From assembly GCF_001679645.1 (NCBI RefSeq), contig NZ_LRUN01000049.1, positions 1 through 64,000 on the forward strand: a stretch of 64,000 nt of DNA. Reading direction: 5' to 3'. Below are positions 35,444-44,115 of the stretch, one piece after another (position 1 is the first letter of the stretch; each line of letters opens with the position of its first letter). The stretch comes from Pseudomonas bananamidigenes. Its GTDB lineage: Bacteria > Pseudomonadota > Gammaproteobacteria > Pseudomonadales > Pseudomonadaceae. The notes under the pieces were generated by a model. It was not told where the DNA came from and searched no databases. It saw only the letters and a list, made by a program, of their open reading frames with translations. A program made the position numbers and the translations under genes.

Positions 35444-36511
35444 TCAGCCTTGATTGAGCAGTTGACGAAGATCGATCACGGCGGCGTTGGCCCGGGAGAT
35501 GTAGTTGGCCATGACCAGCGAGTGGTTGGCCAGGATCCCGAAACCGCTGCCATTGAGGATCATCGGGCTCCAGACGGTTTCCTGGGAAGCCTCCAGCTCA
35601 CGGATGATCTGGCGCACGCTGACCGTGGCGTTCTTCTTCGCCAGCACGTCGGCGAAGTCGACCTCGATGGCGCGCAGCAGGTGCGACAGCGCCCAGGCCT
35701 GGCCACGGGCTTCATAGAACACGTTGTCGATCTGCATCCACGGTGTCTCGACGACTTCCTCGTCCACCTGCGGCACTTCACCCACCGCCGGAACTTCGGT
35801 TTTCAGCGCAGTGTTAAGCTTGACCCGACCCACACTGGCCGACAGTCGTTGCGACAGCGAACCCAGACGAGTCCCGACATCACCCAGCCAGTTGTTCAGG
35901 TTGTCGGCGCGGGCATAGAACAGCGCATTCTTTTGCGTCGGGTCGGACAGGCGCGCCTGATAGCGGCTCAGGGAGTTGATGCCTTCCTGGTATTCCGACT
36001 CGCTGGAGGGGAGGATCCAGCTCTTGTTGTCGAAGTTGAAGCGCGGCTCGGCCTTGGCCAGATCGGCGTCTTCAGCCGACTGCGACTGCGAGCGGGCGAA
36101 GTCCTTGCGCAAGGCACGGGTCAGGTCGCGCACCTGAACCAGCACGCCGTATTCCCAGCTCGGCATGTTGTCCATCCACAGGCCCGGCGGGAAACGATCA
36201 TTGGAAATGTAGCCGCCCGGCTTGTTCAGCAGGGTGCCGGCAACAGTCTTGAGGGTTTCGACGGTGGTGTAGCCGACCACCATTTGCTTGCCTTCTTTCT
36301 CGGCGGCCAGCTGGGCATTCTGCGCCACCGGGAACAGGGCCGGCTCCTCGCTCCAGTACCAGCCCAGGGCGATGGTCACCAACAGGTAAATACCGACCAG
36401 CGTGGCCAGCGCGCGGCTGAACAACAGGCCGCCCACATAACTGCGGGTGGCGGATTTCGGCTCGGCGGCACGTTCGGGCGCGCTGCCCGCGCGATTCTTC
36501 CAGTCCAGCAT
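35444..36511 (-). CDS. DUF2333 family membrane protein
   Basis: A 355-residue protein with one N-terminal transmembrane helix (about residues 32-52, LATLVGIYLLVTIALGW) and a large helical periplasmic domain. The sequence VARSYVGG...GYISNDRFPPGLWMDN and the Gln/Leu-rich middle match DUF2333, a widespread proteobacterial family of unknown role. It is the first gene of the pair with the NUDIX gene. In P. aeruginosa the next upstream gene is gcbA; here the Hcp cassette is inserted between. Confidence 0.82.
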   Translation of the reverse strand: MLDWKNRAGSAPERAAEPKSATRSYVGGLLFSRALATLVGIYLLVTIALGWYWSEEPALFPVAQNAQLAAEKEGKQMVVGYTTVETLKTVAGTLLNKPGGYISNDRFPPGLWMDNMPSWEYGVLVQVRDLTRALRKDFARSQSQSAEDADLAKAEPRFNFDNKSWILPSSESEYQEGINSLSRYQARLSDPTQKNALFYARADNLNNWLGDVGTRLGSLSQRLSASVGRVKLNTALKTEVPAVGEVPQVDEEVVETPWMQIDNVFYEARGQAWALSHLLRAIEVDFADVLAKKNATVSVRQIIRELEASQETVWSPMILNGSGFGILANHSLVMANYISRANAAVIDLRQLLNQG

Positions 36512-36648
36512 GGCGATATCCTTTCAAACTTGGGTTCAACGGTTCGACAGCAACCATACAACAACGTGCCTCGACCCGGCACCCACGAATGGAGCATCGG
36601 GAAAAATCAATCGGACGTTGCCCGTGAGCGAAAGAATAGACGCCTCTG

Positions 36649-37125
36649 TCAGACGTTGAAGATCCTCATTGCGATCTGCCGGGTATCGTCCGCCATGAAT
36701 AGATGGGCAATGCCGGCGCCATCAGTCCGGCGCTGGATGGGGACCCCGTCAACCGTTGCAATGTAGGGCTGCTGCGACAGCGGCTCGCCGGTCATGCTCT
36801 CGACCAGACGATAGATTCGCGGAGTCCGGACTGGCTGGGCCGGAGGATTGTTCATCAGATCGAGCACCGCCTGATCGAAGGCAGCGTCGCCGAGCGGCCA
36901 GTCGCCGCCTTCTGTTTCACCCGTGAGCAGCAGCCATTCGCCCTGTTCGATCTGCTCCAGCACCTCGCTGTCCAGATCGACCACAAGGCCGGCCCGCAGC
37001 TGATCCAGGCCTTGGATCGGTTGCCGGTCGAGCAATGCCTTGCATACCCGCTCCAGTGCCTGATCCACGGGATAAGCCTGTCGGCGTTCGAGCTGGGTAA
37101 CGTGTGATCGATGAATCAGCCTCAT
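36649..37125 (-). CDS. Hcp-linked protein with transthyretin-like C-terminal domain
   Basis: A 158-residue soluble protein without a signal peptide. The N-terminal half is helical and acidic (QALERVCKALLDRQ, VLEQIEQGEWLLLTG). The C-terminal about 55 residues (PRIYRLVESMTGEPLSQQPY...DGAGIAHLFMADD) look like the transthyretin-like fold often found on VgrG/Hcp partners. The ATG overlaps the hcp stop (ATGA), so it is translationally coupled to hcp. It may be an adaptor or cargo; no toxin motif was found. Confidence 0.6.
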   Translation of the reverse strand: MRLIHRSHVTQLERRQAYPVDQALERVCKALLDRQPIQGLDQLRAGLVVDLDSEVLEQIEQGEWLLLTGETEGGDWPLGDAAFDQAVLDLMNNPPAQPVRTPRIYRLVESMTGEPLSQQPYIATVDGVPIQRRTDGAGIAHLFMADDTRQIAMRIFNV

Positions 37126-37628
37126 GCCTGGCCCTCGCTCTGCCATTCATCGGAGCCCATCGTCCGGCTGATCTCGTGTCGCCAGTAGATGCGTCGATAG
37201 CTGAACTGGACTTTTTCCCGTTGCGTCAGGTGCGAGGTGGCGGGGTCCTGACAGTCCGGCATAAAGACTTCGGCGCTGACGATCTGCGCGTCCTCCAGTT
37301 CAATCGTATAAAAATGTTCCTGAATGCCATGGGCCGATGTGCGATACATCTCCACACAACACTTGCTCAGCAGCTCACCCGAACACATTGCCATCTGGAT
37401 CAGCGGCGACGACTTGTCGATGACCTTGGTAATGACCAGAGGCTTGTGCATCCGCCGCCCGGCACCCGATCCCTTGGGCAGGAAAATGCCATGACTGAAG
37501 GCCTGAACCATGATCTTGTCTTCACGCCCGCTCTGGTAGCTGTTGCCCACCGACGGTTCGGTGAAGGCACCAGCGCTGATCAAGCCCTGACGGCTGCCGT
37601 AGATCGTCATGAAAGCGGGGGTTGGCAT
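37122..37628 (-). CDS. Hcp family type VI secretion tube protein
   Basis: A 168-residue Hcp. The family signatures MTIYGSRQGLISAGAF, SYQSGREDKIMVQAFSH and KPLVITKVIDKSSPLI are clear, and the C-terminal IYWRHEISRTMGSDEW is typical of the longer subgroup. Hcp hexamers form the inner tube of the T6SS and can carry effectors in the lumen. AAGGAG lies seven bases before the ATG, inside the end of the upstream gene (22-base overlap). It is an orphan copy, since no T6SS core genes are in the window. Confidence 0.9.
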   Translation of the reverse strand: MPTPAFMTIYGSRQGLISAGAFTEPSVGNSYQSGREDKIMVQAFSHGIFLPKGSGAGRRMHKPLVITKVIDKSSPLIQMAMCSGELLSKCCVEMYRTSAHGIQEHFYTIELEDAQIVSAEVFMPDCQDPATSHLTQREKVQFSYRRIYWRHEISRTMGSDEWQSEGQA

Positions 37629-38326
37629 GGTATTGCTCCTTGTTCGGGTTGAGGCGGGGGAAAGGGATGAGGTACTTCATCGACGTGCTCGATACCCTCG
37701 AATCGCCAGGGTTTGCTGAGTTCCAGGGTGATGAGATAGCGCTCCTGGTCGGGGTGTCTGGAATCGGCGAATCGTCCAATGAACAACATCACTTCGTACT
37801 GGTCGCCGGCCCTCCAGTAAGTGGTTCCAGTCCGTATCCCCGGTCTTAGATAAGCTCGCCACTCCGGGGTGTCCGCGATGGTGGGATGCAACGGGGTCCC
37901 CAGCGGCCTCCACCCTTTCGCGCACCATTGGGCTTGCAGATCGAGAACAACCTTCAAGGCATCATCGATCAACAGAGGCTCGACCTGAGGAGACATGCGG
38001 ATATCATCGACCAGGTGGCCCTCGAACGTGAACGTGAAGAACCGCGCCGGCGGCGTTTCGAATCCGTACTGCGGATCGACAAATCGCAGGCGCGCAGCTG
38101 TCCTGGAAGCGCCACCCCAAACGGGCCTGCCAACATGGCCCCATATAGCGAGGGGTGCGGTCGAATGCTCACGCATGTATTCATAGGTTCCGCCTATGGA
38201 CATGGCGATCACGGAGTCGCCCCACAATGGCTGCGTCAACTGGCGTGCGGCAGCCACGGCCAGAACACCACAAAGCATCAGCCATGCCCAGCAACGCCAT
38301 CTGGACAGACAGGATCGCAAGCGCAT
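37607..38326 (-). CDS. unrecognised membrane-anchored protein of the Hcp cassette
   Basis: A 239-residue protein. Residues about 11-28 form a hydrophobic helix (CWAWLMLCGVLAVAAA), so it is either anchored in the inner membrane or exported; the remaining domain is probably periplasmic (TYEYMREHSTAPLAIWGH, RFFTFTFEGHLVDDIRM). No family was recognised. It starts at the last base of the upstream DUF2515-like stop (TGATG) and overlaps hcp by 22 bases. Its location suits a periplasmic immunity protein or an accessory factor, but that is speculation. Confidence 0.6.
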   Translation of the reverse strand: MRLRSCLSRWRCWAWLMLCGVLAVAAARQLTQPLWGDSVIAMSIGGTYEYMREHSTAPLAIWGHVGRPVWGGASRTAARLRFVDPQYGFETPPARFFTFTFEGHLVDDIRMSPQVEPLLIDDALKVVLDLQAQWCAKGWRPLGTPLHPTIADTPEWRAYLRPGIRTGTTYWRAGDQYEVMLFIGRFADSRHPDQERYLITLELSKPWRFEGIEHVDEVPHPFPPPQPEQGAIPCQPPLS

Positions 38327-39474
38327 CAAGCGTCCTCCCTGGCAGCGATCTCACGGATGGATTGCGCCAGTGCGTCCCTGTTGCTGTCATTGAGCATCTG
38401 GTGAAAACGGTCTGCCGCCCGCAGGACAAACTCCATTCGCTGATCGATGTCGGACAGGTCCGCCAGCGGGTCGCGGCCAAAGTCGATGGTGCGGCCGTCA
38501 TCGACTCGCTGACATTGACTGGTGAGAGTCAACTCGATGGCCTGCGCCACACCGGAAGGGAAGCCTGTCACGTAAGAAAAATGGTTGCCGCGCAACAACG
38601 TCACCAAATGGCGATTTTCATAGATGCTCGGCTGGAGAATGTTTCGCTGCTCATGCGAAGCCAGATGTTGAACACTTTCGGCGATATTGCCCGCATCTAT
38701 CGCTTCGAAGGCTTTCAGGATTTGCTTAAACGCTTGCCCAAACGGAAGCGTTTTCTGACCTATGGGCCAAAGCACGGGAAACTTCGCGTGCCCATAAATT
38801 CGTTCGCGTGCCCTCAGGCACTTCTTCAACTCCTCCCACCCACGCACCGCATAAAACCGATGCAACGGATAGACATCCAGAAAAAGCGTGGTATTGCCCA
38901 TCGCCATCATGTCGTACACGTGGCGGTACTGTTGCTGCACCAACGACAGCTCTTCACCCGGTAGGCGCAGATCCAGCGCTGGCACCGGATTGCGGCTTCT
39001 CGCCTGTTCGTAGTCACTCAAGGCCTCGGCCTGCCCTGGCATTCTGGCCGGGGTCAGCAGTCCGGACTCGCGGCGCCCGTCCCGCATTCGCTGCCGTGCC
39101 TCGTGCTCCTGACGAATCAGTTCGATGCTGTCGGACGCATGCAGCAACCCGCAGCCCACCTGCTTCGATGCAAACGCTGCAAGACCTGCCCACTGGAATC
39201 GCGCGTCATGCAACCACAGCCGGGCGTAGGCGGCGTTGATCGCCCGGTTGCGTTGCACCGGATCGGCAATCAGCACGCCATCGGGGGCGACAACGGCTTC
39301 GGCTTCCTGCTGAAAGCGACGCCAGATGCACTGGCACGTCAGCACGGGTACCTCTGTCACCCGCCTCTTCTCCCCATACAAGGTTTCTTCGTTGCATTCA
39401 CAATCTGCAACCGGCCGGGTGCTCTGATTCAGACGCTGGTTATCGCTGGGGTGTTCGTTGAAACACTGGCTCAT
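38326..39474 (-). CDS. DUF2515-like protein, first gene of the Hcp cassette
   Basis: A 382-residue soluble protein without signal peptide. Short blocks such as NAAYARLWL, WAGLAAFASKQVG, TLFLDVYPLHRFY and HEQRNILQPSIYEN recall the DUF2515 family (Bacillus YppC-like), whose function is unknown. The N-terminus is Cys-rich (CECNEE, LTCQC). It starts the four-gene unit that ends with hcp and the transthyretin-like gene; in such orphan hcp cassettes one gene is often an effector. There is no convincing ribosome site before the ATG at 39474, so the start is uncertain. Confidence 0.55.
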   Translation of the reverse strand: MSQCFNEHPSDNQRLNQSTRPVADCECNEETLYGEKRRVTEVPVLTCQCIWRRFQQEAEAVVAPDGVLIADPVQRNRAINAAYARLWLHDARFQWAGLAAFASKQVGCGLLHASDSIELIRQEHEARQRMRDGRRESGLLTPARMPGQAEALSDYEQARSRNPVPALDLRLPGEELSLVQQQYRHVYDMMAMGNTTLFLDVYPLHRFYAVRGWEELKKCLRARERIYGHAKFPVLWPIGQKTLPFGQAFKQILKAFEAIDAGNIAESVQHLASHEQRNILQPSIYENRHLVTLLRGNHFSYVTGFPSGVAQAIELTLTSQCQRVDDGRTIDFGRDPLADLSDIDQRMEFVLRAADRFHQMLNDSNRDALAQSIREIAAREDA

Positions 39475-39798
39475 ATCCGGGGAAATTCTTGTAGGGGTTT
39501 CCCTGACCCTACCAGTCCGAAATCCTGCCGAAACCGCCTCAGGGAAAAATCAGAATGCCCTGACAGACATAGCCCTCCAGCCACCGGGACGCTTCCTCAA
39601 AAGCCTTGGGAAATTTCCCGAAGAACCCTGTTCACGGACACTTGATCGACGAGCAGGTCCGGGATGAAACCAACCGGTCAGAAACTGAATAGTGACGTAC
39701 CGCAGATTATTGACGTACGACACTCATGTAAGGGAAAAGAGGTGCTAGCATAGAGCCACCAGTCGACCTCAGCATGCAGCCTAACTAGTAGTCAGGAT
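39475..39798. other. 324-base intergenic region upstream of gcbA
   Basis: It separates the start of the divergent DUF2515-like gene from gcbA. It contains two direct copies of TGACGTAC (39693-39700 and 39711-39718). No gene, RNA or terminator was recognised in the remainder. Promoters for both flanking genes must lie here. Confidence 0.6.
39693..39718. promoter_or_regulatory. direct repeat TGACGTAC x2, possible regulator site
   Basis: Two identical octamers spaced 18 bases apart (start to start) about 80-106 bases upstream of gcbA. The spacing is close to two helical turns, which fits a protein binding on one face of the DNA. The regulator is unknown. Confidence 0.35.
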
Positions 39799-41463
39799 AT
39801 GACCGAGCCAGAAGACCCCAGCCGTGAGCGCCTCAAGCACCACTTTGCCCAGCGGGTAATTCATCAGGCACGTCAGATTCTTGAGATATGGCAGCGCCTG
39901 CAACGCAGCGAGTGGTCCACGGCCGACCTCGCCGAGCTGAGCGAAGCCAATTTGCGCCTGCTGCGTTTTGCCGAGCGCTTCGAACAGCCCGAGCACACCC
40001 AACTGGCCCACCATATCAGCCAGTCACTGGAAGCCGTGGACGCCAATCGCGGGCGCCTGAGCAGCGGCCTGATCACCGACCTCAATCGCTTGATGCAACG
40101 TTTGTCACGCACCGGCCTGCGCCATGGTGACCAGCTCGACCAGACCTTCCTGCCGCCCCTGCGCAAACCGATCTACGTGATGCTTCAGGACCACGACCGC
40201 GCCGAGCGGCTGGCCAAGCAACTGGAGTTCTTCGGCCTGAGTGCCCAGGCGCTGGACAGCGTGTCGGCGTTTCGTTCATCGATGGTCGAGCGCCTGCCGG
40301 CCGCCATCGTCATGGACGTGGATTTCAGCGGCGCCGGCGTCGGCCTGAAGCTCGCCGCCGAAGCCCAGCAAGGTCTGGAAGAACCCTTGCCACTGCTGTT
40401 CTTCAGCCTGCATGAAACCGACACGCCGACCCGCCTCGCCGCCGTGCGCGCCGGCGGTCAGGAATTTCTCACCGGCACCCTCGAAGCCTCGAGCCTGCTG
40501 GAAAAAATCGAAGTACTGACCTGCGTCGCCCAGTATGAACCCTATAAAGTGCTGATCATCGACGATTCCCGCGCCCAGGCCCTGCACACCGAGCGGCTGC
40601 TCAACAGTGCCGGGATCGTGACCCGTACGCTGATCGAGCCCATTCAGGCGATGGCAGAACTGGCGGACTTCCAGCCGGATCTGATCATCCTCGACATGTA
40701 CATGCCGGCCTGCACCGGCACCGAACTGGCCAAGGTCATCCGCCACAACGACCGTTACGTCAGCGTGCCGATCATTTATCTGTCGGCCGAAGACGATCTG
40801 GACAAGCAGCTCGATGCCATGAGCGAGGGCGGCGACGATTTCCTGACCAAGCCGATCAAGCCGCGGCACCTGATCACCACCGTACGCAATCGCGCCGCCC
40901 GCGCGCGCAACCTGAAGGCACGCATGGTCCGCGACAGTCTCACCGGGCTGTACAACCACACGCACATCCTGCAACTGCTCGAAGACTGTTCGTTCCGCGC
41001 CCGTCGCGAGAACAAGCCGTTGAGCTTTGCCATGCTCGACATCGACCACTTCAAGCGGGTCAACGACAGCCACGGCCACCCCATGGGCGACCGGGTGATC
41101 AAGAGCCTGGCGCTGTTCCTCAAGCAACGCCTGCGCAAGACCGACTTCATTGGTCGTTATGGTGGCGAAGAGTTCGCCATCGTCATGCCCGATACCGATA
41201 TAGAAGCTGCCCATAAAGTGCTCGACGAAATCCGCCAGCGCTTCGCCGAGATTCATTACCCGGCCCAGCCTCAGGATTTGTGGTGCACCTTCAGTGCCGG
41301 CGTGGTGGAAATGCGCGACGATTCCGACAGCCTGATGATGGCTAGCCAGGCCGACGAGGCGTTGTATCGCGCCAAGGCACAAGGCCGAAACCGGGTGCAG
41401 ACCGCGCGAGAGCAAAGTGCCACTTTTTCATCGGAATCGACCGATTCGGTCATAACCCTGTAA
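39799..41463 (+). CDS. gcbA: diguanylate cyclase GcbA (REC-REC-GGDEF)
   Basis: A 554-residue cytoplasmic c-di-GMP synthase. After an N-terminal helical region (1-125), the first receiver-like domain (about 133-255) has Asp residues but lacks the conserved Lys-Pro motif (LTGTLEAS). The second receiver (about 260-375) is intact: IDDS, ILDMYMPA and LTKPI. The GGDEF domain carries GGEEF at 455-459 and an inhibitory I-site RKTD at 446-449. Position next to ctpL and the aroQ-acc genes matches PA4843 and the biofilm enzyme GcbA of P. fluorescens. The AGGA before the ATG is only one base away, an unusual spacing. Confidence 0.88.
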   Translation: MTEPEDPSRERLKHHFAQRVIHQARQILEIWQRLQRSEWSTADLAELSEANLRLLRFAERFEQPEHTQLAHHISQSLEAVDANRGRLSSGLITDLNRLMQRLSRTGLRHGDQLDQTFLPPLRKPIYVMLQDHDRAERLAKQLEFFGLSAQALDSVSAFRSSMVERLPAAIVMDVDFSGAGVGLKLAAEAQQGLEEPLPLLFFSLHETDTPTRLAAVRAGGQEFLTGTLEASSLLEKIEVLTCVAQYEPYKVLIIDDSRAQALHTERLLNSAGIVTRTLIEPIQAMAELADFQPDLIILDMYMPACTGTELAKVIRHNDRYVSVPIIYLSAEDDLDKQLDAMSEGGDDFLTKPIKPRHLITTVRNRAARARNLKARMVRDSLTGLYNHTHILQLLEDCSFRARRENKPLSFAMLDIDHFKRVNDSHGHPMGDRVIKSLALFLKQRLRKTDFIGRYGGEEFAIVMPDTDIEAAHKVLDEIRQRFAEIHYPAQPQDLWCTFSAGVVEMRDDSDSLMMASQADEALYRAKAQGRNRVQTAREQSATFSSESTDSVITL

Positions 41464-41514
41464 CAGAACCGCAATAAATTCAGGCGCTTACCATTACTGC
41501 CGTTGGTAGCCGTC

Positions 41515-43461
41515 ATGCGCCTGAAGTTGCTCACCAATCTCAACACGCTGTTGCTGGTCGCCGTCTGCGTGGCCCTCGGCGCCACGCTGTGGTGGTCGCA
41601 GAAAGCCCTAGAGCGTCCGTATCTGCTGATGGAACGCTACCTCGGTCTGTCGCAGCAATTTCAGAATGAAGTCGCACGCAACGTCGAGGACTACCTCGGC
41701 AGCGGCGATGCTCTGCGCCTGAGCAGTGCAGGCCAGGGCATCGACAGCTTGCAGAAAGAACTCGGCGAGTTGCCACCGGCGCTGGCCGAGACGCTGCGTC
41801 CAAGCCTGTCGAGCCTCGAAGAATTCAGCAAGACCGACCTGCTGGCTGCCGGCAAACTGGCCGGTGATCCTCAAGCATTGCTGCTCCAGGCCGAGCGCGA
41901 ACTGAGCGCCAGCCTCGACCAGCTCAGTACCTATGCGGGCGCCAACCCGGCCTATCTGGTGCCGTTGTTGGCCGCGTCGCAACACCTGGGCAAATTGTCG
42001 CTGGCACGGGACAAACTGGTCAGCAGCGGTCGCAGCGAACTGGCCGCCGATGTCGAGCGCGAAGTGAGCAGCATCCGCACCCAGGCCCAGGCGATCGACG
42101 CCCTGCCCTTGCTTGGGGTGGTGACCAGCAGTGAGTCCGACAGCGACGATTTCGCCTCGTTGATGGGCATCGAAAGCACCGAAAAAGCGGTTGCCGAAGA
42201 TGCCGGCGTCGGCCTCAAGCGCGACCTCAACAGTCTGCTCAATCGCTATCCGGCCGAACTGGCACGTACTCGCGACCAGATCCAGAAACGCACCGACCTC
42301 AGCACCGCGACCCACCAGAAAATCGCTGCCGTGCAACAAGCCATCGCCGGCCTGGAGCCAGTGGTGCGCGCCCAGCACGGCCAGATCCAGAGCGAGGTGC
42401 GGCTGATGCAAGGCGTGATGATCGGCCTGATCCTGTTGATCGCCCTGCTGATCGACACCCTGCAGCGCCGCCTGGCCCGCACCCTGACCAACCTCGCACC
42501 CGCATTGTCTACCTGGGCCGAAGGCGACTTCAGCCGCGATATCCACCTGGGCAAGACCAACCGCGAGCTGCACGACATCGAAGCCTCGCTCAATCGTCTG
42601 CGTGCCTATCTGGTGGATCTGGTGGGCACTATTCGCGGCAATGCCGAACAAGTGGCGGGCAGCAGCCGCACGCTGGCCGAACTGAGCAACGACTTGCACA
42701 GCGGCGCCGAACATCAGGCCGGTGACACGGCGCTGATCCGCGACTCCCTCAGCGAACTGGAAGCGACCATCCAGCAAGTCGCCGGTGATGCGCGTCAGGC
42801 GGCGGACGCCAGTCGCCATGCCGGCCTGGCCGTCGAACACGGGCAGAAAGTCATCGGCCAGAGCCTCACCGGCCTGCATGCCCTGGTCGGTGAAGTACAA
42901 GGCAATGCCCAGATGATCGAGCATCTGGCGGAAGAGTCGGCGACCATCGGTGGTGTACTGACAGTGATCCGCTCGATCGCCGACCAGACCAACCTGCTGG
43001 CGCTGAACGCAGCAATCGAAGCCGCCCGCGCCGGTGAAATGGGCCGCGGTTTTGCCGTGGTGGCCGAAGAAGTCCGTTCGCTGGCGCAACGCACCGCCGG
43101 CGCCACCGCTGAAATTCAAACCCTGATCGCCGGCCTGCAAACCGCCGCCCGACAATCGGTCGAAGGCATGCGCGCACAAGTGGAGCACGCAGAAGCCACG
43201 GCCAGTCAGGCGCAATCGGCGGACGGTGCGCTGGACAAGATCGTCGGCGCGATCCAGACCATTTCCGACACGGCGGTCCGCATCGCCGAAGTCACGGCAC
43301 AACAAAGTGGCGCGGTCAGCGAGATCCGCGATCACAGCGAACGAATCCATCAATTGGGTGGGGATAACCTGCTTCGTATCGGTGAAGGACGCGAACAGGG
43401 GGAGAATCTGCTGGTATTGGGTGGGCAACTGCATACAGCGGTGCAGGCATTCCGCGTCTGA
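41515..43461 (+). CDS. ctpL: methyl-accepting chemotaxis protein (CtpL-like)
   Basis: A 648-residue chemoreceptor. It has transmembrane helices at about 8-27 and 303-325, enclosing a long all-helical periplasmic sensor of about 275 residues (helical bimodular type), then a HAMP-like region and the cytoplasmic signalling domain with the hairpin tip ADQTNLLALNAAIEAARAGE. The ATG at 41515 begins the basic signal-anchor sequence; the upstream TTG at 41503 is less likely. Synteny matches P. aeruginosa ctpL (PA4844), a receptor linked to phosphate taxis; the ligand here is inferred by position only. Confidence 0.82.
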   Translation: MRLKLLTNLNTLLLVAVCVALGATLWWSQKALERPYLLMERYLGLSQQFQNEVARNVEDYLGSGDALRLSSAGQGIDSLQKELGELPPALAETLRPSLSSLEEFSKTDLLAAGKLAGDPQALLLQAERELSASLDQLSTYAGANPAYLVPLLAASQHLGKLSLARDKLVSSGRSELAADVEREVSSIRTQAQAIDALPLLGVVTSSESDSDDFASLMGIESTEKAVAEDAGVGLKRDLNSLLNRYPAELARTRDQIQKRTDLSTATHQKIAAVQQAIAGLEPVVRAQHGQIQSEVRLMQGVMIGLILLIALLIDTLQRRLARTLTNLAPALSTWAEGDFSRDIHLGKTNRELHDIEASLNRLRAYLVDLVGTIRGNAEQVAGSSRTLAELSNDLHSGAEHQAGDTALIRDSLSELEATIQQVAGDARQAADASRHAGLAVEHGQKVIGQSLTGLHALVGEVQGNAQMIEHLAEESATIGGVLTVIRSIADQTNLLALNAAIEAARAGEMGRGFAVVAEEVRSLAQRTAGATAEIQTLIAGLQTAARQSVEGMRAQVEHAEATASQAQSADGALDKIVGAIQTISDTAVRIAEVTAQQSGAVSEIRDHSERIHQLGGDNLLRIGEGREQGENLLVLGGQLHTAVQAFRV

Positions 43462-43635
43462 TCGCGATAATGCGGTTTTGGGTGCCCGAATGACCGGATC
43501 TCACTGCCTAGTCACATATTTCGCGCAAACATCGGAGATCGTGCTGGCTATTGCAGAGAACTGGACAGTCACAAAGCCTTTGCGGCATAGTCGCCGGGTT
43601 CTGATAAAGGCTCACCCAAAACAAGGAACACGCAG

Positions 43636-44091
43636 ATGGCGACGCTACTGGTGCTGCATGGCCCCAACCTGAACCTGCTCGGCACCCGGGAACCCGGGAC
43701 CTACGGGTCGACCACCCTGGCGCAGATCAATCAGGATCTGGAGCGCCGCGCCCGCGAAGCCGGCCATCATCTGCTGCACCTGCAAAGCAACGCCGAGTAC
43801 GAATTGATCGATCGCATCCATGCCGCCCGCAGCGAAGGCGTGGACTTCATTCTTATCAATCCGGCAGCTTTTACACACACAAGTGTCGCATTACGTGACG
43901 CGCTGCTGGGAGTGAGCATCCCATTCATCGAAGTGCATTTGTCCAACGTGCACAAACGCGAACCTTTCCGCCATCACTCTTACTTCTCCGACGTAGCGGT
44001 GGGAGTGATCTGCGGCCTTGGCGCCAGCGGTTACCGACTGGCCCTGGAGGCTGCACTAGAGCAGCTTGAACAACAAGCTATACGCCCCTGA
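43636..44091 (+). CDS. aroQ: 3-dehydroquinate dehydratase, type II
   Basis: A 151-residue type II dehydroquinase of the shikimate pathway. The N-terminal LVLHGPNLNLLGTREPG with the catalytic Tyr in TYGS, then NPAAFTHTSVALRDAL, EVHLSNVHKREPFRHHS and GLGASGY are all family signatures. AAGGA lies before the ATG. It is followed by accB (24 bases) and accC, a conserved cluster in pseudomonads. Confidence 0.95.
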   Translation: MATLLVLHGPNLNLLGTREPGTYGSTTLAQINQDLERRAREAGHHLLHLQSNAEYELIDRIHAARSEGVDFILINPAAFTHTSVALRDALLGVSIPFIEVHLSNVHKREPFRHHSYFSDVAVGVICGLGASGYRLALEAALEQLEQQAIRP

Positions 44092-44115
44092 CCGACCCTT
44101 GGGAGTTGATGATTC

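Noticed and set aside
39458..39667. 69-codon open frame upstream of gcbA
   Set aside because: It overlaps the start of the DUF2515-like gene on the other strand, has no ribosome site and no recognisable motif.
36000..39800. Prophage or integrative element around the Hcp cassette
   Set aside because: No integrase, tRNA attachment site, direct repeats or phage structural genes were seen at the borders.
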